A stretch of 64,000 nucleotides of DNA from Unio delphinus (Eukaryota > Mollusca > Bivalvia > Unionida > Unionidae): positions 2,138,501 to 2,202,500 of the forward strand of contig JAQISU010000348.1 of NCBI GenBank assembly GCA_029339505.1. Reading direction: 5' to 3'. The position numbers were made by a program, and so were the translations under genes. Shown piece by piece: positions 61,057 through 64,000 of the stretch (position 1 is its first letter; every line of letters begins with the position of its first letter). Below the pieces are notes generated by a model that saw nothing but the letters and a program-made list of their open reading frames with translations, was not told the DNA's origin and did not search any database.

Positions 61057-61679
61057 TTACTCAAATTAATAATTTCATTTAACCATTTTAATAAACAAAA
61101 TGTAAAAGCATCAGTGTTTTTTCTTTCGACATGTGTTTGTTTTAAAATGGCATTGTGGTCTGAAAGCAACGCTGTTTTTAAATCACTTTACGGCATGGTG
61201 GAGAAAGACGCGGTAAAAGTAAAGAAAATATAAGAGAATGTGGCCTTAACTAAATTTAAATGGTAACGACTGGCACAGCTATTTATCGTACTAGTATGTG
61301 AATAATAAACAAACAAGACAAAGTGAAGATAAGACTATTGCACATCTTTTCTACTATAGAGAAAGAAAGAGTCCATGTTCCGTACACAAATTATTTGTGG
61401 TCACTTTCATTGCTACTGCATTCAAAGAAAAAGCACAATCAGACTTCTATACTCCGTGATAAATACCACACCCCAGCCACATCCTACCTACACCACTCAA
61501 AAAAGAAAATGCTGGACTACCTTCCTTACTACTGCGTGAAAAACAAAACAAAGACACCATCATGTCTTTGATCTTACAACATAACTGAATTCCGTATTTT
61601 TCAGTAAGATATAATAATAAAAAAACAAACAATTAAGATCGTCTATTACCTCCCTACTTGACGACCGTACAAACTACAT

Positions 61680-61971
61680 TAATATCACATGGCCTAGTGG
61701 TTGCATGCTTGAGGGTGCGGGTTCAAACCGCGGTCGAGTCATATGAAAGACTTATAACAATAATACTAACAGCTGCATAGCTAGGTGCTTAGCATTAAGA
61801 GTTTAGTGTTAGGACTGGTCGGCCTGATGTCAGGATAATATAACAAGGTGGGGCATGATGCAAAATGTATGTGAACGCGATCATCAGTGCTAGACATCAC
61901 TACAAACTGACAAAATACGGACATCGGAGCGATATGACCACTAGATTCCTATAGCTACATTAAAAATGCCA

Positions 61972-61975
<4 letters not shown>
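61680..61975 (+). repeat. tRNA-headed SINE, family 1, in FREP unit 2
   Basis: The same position in the unit and nearly the same sequence as 29502-29790 (GGCCTAGTGGTTGCATGCTT, GGGTTCAAACC), so it predates the unit duplication. A CA run follows (61975-62009). Confidence 0.82.
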
Positions 61976-62013
<38 letters not shown>

Positions 62014-62626
62014 TTAATAAACACTCCGAAAATAACTACTCAACAGATATTAGACAAAATCATTACCTTAAATGTATAGCGTAAAAAAGCACATACACAC
62101 GATAAGAAAGAGAACTCTGTTTTAATCATTTTAACGTTACACAATAAAGATGTCAGTGTGTGATATAAATACTAGAAGTATCAAAATTTGCTGCCCTTAA
62201 ATCAGCATATTGCTTCAGTACCAATTACTATAGGAGAATCAAAAATGACTGATTTCACATTATTTAAAAACAAGCAACTATAAATTCAAGTTATTTGAAC
62301 TTACTGCTGAAAAATAAATTTAGGCATACAAGAAATGAAAAATCCATGGAAAATATCGGTAAAAAGAGGCCTTCAAACTTACGTATTATTCTAATTTAGA
62401 AAAAACATCAACAAAAGAATTGCAACTGTGTCCCTTTCAAATGAAATTGGGACACCAAATTTAAAATGTTCGATTAATTGAATATAAGTGCGTCACGTTA
62501 TGGTGAAGGTATTACTCATATAACAAACGCGGTGTATTTCAAAACGCAAATAATATGAATCTGTTTGGACCAACCCTATTTATACGAATATTTTGTTTCC
62601 GGTGATATTTTAACAAGTTTTAACTC

Positions 62627-63412
62627 TTAATATGAAATTTTTCTCCTTATTTTCATGTCTGCATATATCATTGATGTATAGTATGAATATGTAAACCAAA
62701 TTATTCCTTCGCCTTTGCTTGATCCGTATATTCCATTTAGGTTTGAATGAAAGCAACCATTGTACCACCAGCCGCCTTTGTATTCACTGGCACAATTTCT
62801 TGAAGTGGCTTGGTCGTTGTCTCTATCTTTTGTGGAAAATTTCATGGCGTTATGCTTAATAAAACCGTCACCTGCTGTTCCATTGTAGCCGTGTACGGTG
62901 AGAATATATCCACTACTTTCGTTTCCAACTGATAACGTATCATACATAGCAAAACTGATATTTGTCTCTGAAAGAGCCAAGTTTATATGTAGCTGATAAT
63001 CGGAATGAGCCGTGAGATCATGTATATAGTCATTTCCGAGCCATAGGTTTCCATTCGGATCACCAAATCCCTTTTTATAGTCAATCCACTTACGAAAGAA
63101 ATCTACATCTCCGCTCACTCTTCTCTGAATGACAGTCCATCCTCCACCGGCTGTATCCATATCACATCGAACGTAGATACCATTAGGATGTCCTTTGGGA
63201 TAGATAGTGTAGCCTCCAGTCTTTGTAGAACCCATCTGGTAAATGTCCTGGCAGTCTCTTGGTTTTCCTAAATAGTCATTCTGGCATGTAGATGAAGTTT
63301 GAGGCGGGTTACAATAACAGTTGCAGGCAAAATTACATGGGGTTTGAGAATGTCCGCTTGTAAGCAATTCGGAGAACGTCAGGAGGACGAAGATTAAAGC
63401 AACCATTGCCAC
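62627..63412 (-). CDS. FREP/ficolin-like secreted lectin 2
   Basis: A complete intronless 261-residue frame, clearly a paralogue of 31040-31849. The same signal peptide is followed by the stalk CNFACNCYC, then a fibrinogen-related domain (residues about 51-259) with GGWTVIQRRVSGDVDFFRKW, the calcium-loop KDRDNDQ (195-201) and CASEYKGGWWYNGC (207-220). The first 21 residues and the region around GGGWTVIQRR are identical to gene 1, while the C-terminal half, which in related lectins forms the ligand pocket, differs more (e.g. NGCFHSN against QKCHYSN, and the last 25 residues). An 18-bp deletion removes a stalk Cys and an N-glycosylation site (NVT). Likely an extracellular recognition lectin; ligand specificity probably differs from gene 1 (inference). 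Confidence 0.93.
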   Translation of the reverse strand: MAMVALIFVLLTFSELLTSGHSQTPCNFACNCYCNPPQTSSTCQNDYLGKPRDCQDIYQMGSTKTGGYTIYPKGHPNGIYVRCDMDTAGGGWTVIQRRVSGDVDFFRKWIDYKKGFGDPNGNLWLGNDYIHDLTAHSDYQLHINLALSETNISFAMYDTLSVGNESSGYILTVHGYNGTAGDGFIKHNAMKFSTKDRDNDQATSRNCASEYKGGWWYNGCFHSNLNGIYGSSKGEGIIWFTYSYYTSMIYADMKIRRKISY

Positions 63413-63496
63413 GGTAAAGAATATTGACCAAGATGTTCTGAGTTAAGGATTGTTGTAGCGCATAGCTTCATATGGAATATGTAAGAGGAACTGTGT

Positions 63497-63508
63497 CTAT
63501 TTATACCC
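63497..63508 (-). promoter_or_regulatory. TATA box of FREP gene 2
   Basis: GGGTATAAATAG on the - strand, in the same position as in gene 1. The leader between it and the ATG is nearly identical in both genes. Confidence 0.75.
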
Positions 63509-64000
63509 TACATAGGTGTGATACACAAAAAGAGGTGGGACTTGAATAATACCCATTTCGACATAATGAGTTCATGCTTAGACGAATATAATCAACTTAC
63601 TATAAATCGAATTGTAATTGTTTTTGCCAGAATAACAAACTATTAATTATCCAAACGAGAAAGTATCCGTTCTCTAATTGAGACTAATTGCAGCCCAACT
63701 AAAACGGTGAGCTACACAAATTAACCCCATTCCGGATATAGTTATACTAGAAGAGGAAATTTAATTTTTCTGTCTGCTTAATCGCTTGAAATTGGTTCAG
63801 ACTGCCACTAGAAAAGTCTAGTATAAAACACTGAATGAAACATCTTATATCGTTCTGATTTCATAAATCCAGTCTAAAACGATTGTATAGATTATGTCTT
63901 ATTTTCTTAGCAGTTGTCAGTAATTCATTCTTGTCCATTTGTTTTACTTTCTGTATCTTTAAATTTATATTTATTTGCTGAAAGCTTCACTGGTGTTGGT

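Larger units (their letters stand above)
60248..64000 (-). repeat. FREP unit 2 (duplicated block, runs off the window)
   Basis: From TCAAATCAATAAAATTG the block parallels unit 1 at 28388-32480 through the 3' region, SINE, gene, promoter and upstream flank. Differences include a 72-bp repeat expansion at 60.77-61.05 kb and a deletion between the SINE and the gene (the 29.85-30.45 kb part of unit 1 is mostly missing). Confidence 0.87.

Overview
This is a repeat-rich, AT-rich eukaryotic window, most likely from a lophotrochozoan and probably a mollusc. The evidence is two intronless secreted fibrinogen-domain (FREP/ficolin-like) genes with a short Cys-rich stalk, an exon-intron immunoglobulin-domain gene, several non-LTR retrotransposon clades, Penelope-like fragments, tRNA-headed SINEs and Polinton/Maverick DNA. 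Species cannot be settled from the sequence alone. Nothing looks bacterial: there are no operons, ribosome binding sites or CRISPR arrays.

Layout. 1-5.6 kb: four phase-compatible exons on the + strand encode two Ig domains of a secreted or adhesion-type protein whose 5' part lies outside the window. 8.0-9.4 kb and 20.2-22.0 kb: two copies of a decayed Gypsy-like repeat with integrase relics; the second is interrupted by a 5'-truncated LINE with a clear 9-bp target-site duplication. 10.85-11.4 kb: Penelope-like and L2/CR1-like fragments. 11.9-17.35 kb: a nearly full-length but dead I/Nimb-like LINE (zinc-knuckle ORF1; endonuclease, RT and RNase H ORF2). 17.4-19.3, 33.2-34.6 and 41.9-43.8 kb: copies of an unnamed dispersed repeat. 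22.0-22.9 kb: a Polinton polymerase fragment joined to FREP-unit flank. 23.35-28.4 kb: Penelope-like C-terminus, a second I/Nimb LINE and a third, decayed LINE.

28.4-32.5 and 60.25-64.0 kb are paralogous FREP units, each with a complete intronless gene on the - strand, a matching TATA-box promoter and a SINE downstream. 52.8-55.2 and 57.1-58.6 kb are copies of the same flanking DNA without a FREP gene, as expected from birth-and-death turnover.

34.6-40.64 kb and 47.19-52.64 kb hold the most interesting material: two complementary arms of a Polinton-like (Maverick, virus-like) element. The right arm carries a PolB gene continuous with an SF1 helicase, then a retroviral-type integrase, a phospholipase A2-like protein, a small zinc-ribbon protein, an unbroken A32-type packaging ATPase and a terminal repeat. 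The left arm begins with the inverted copy of that terminal repeat and carries - strand virion-type candidates (two coiled-coil plus beta-domain proteins, a membrane protein, another beta-rich protein), an HNH endonuclease and another zinc ribbon. No major capsid or protease gene was recognised. The arms lie in swapped order around about 6.5 kb of host DNA, and the same hexamer borders both terminal repeats, which suggests a circularly permuted or partially duplicated integration. Most element genes are broken by stops and frameshifts, so it is a relic. Between the arms lie two tandem SINEs, an A-B-A duplication of about 1.1 kb and a pogo-like MITE.
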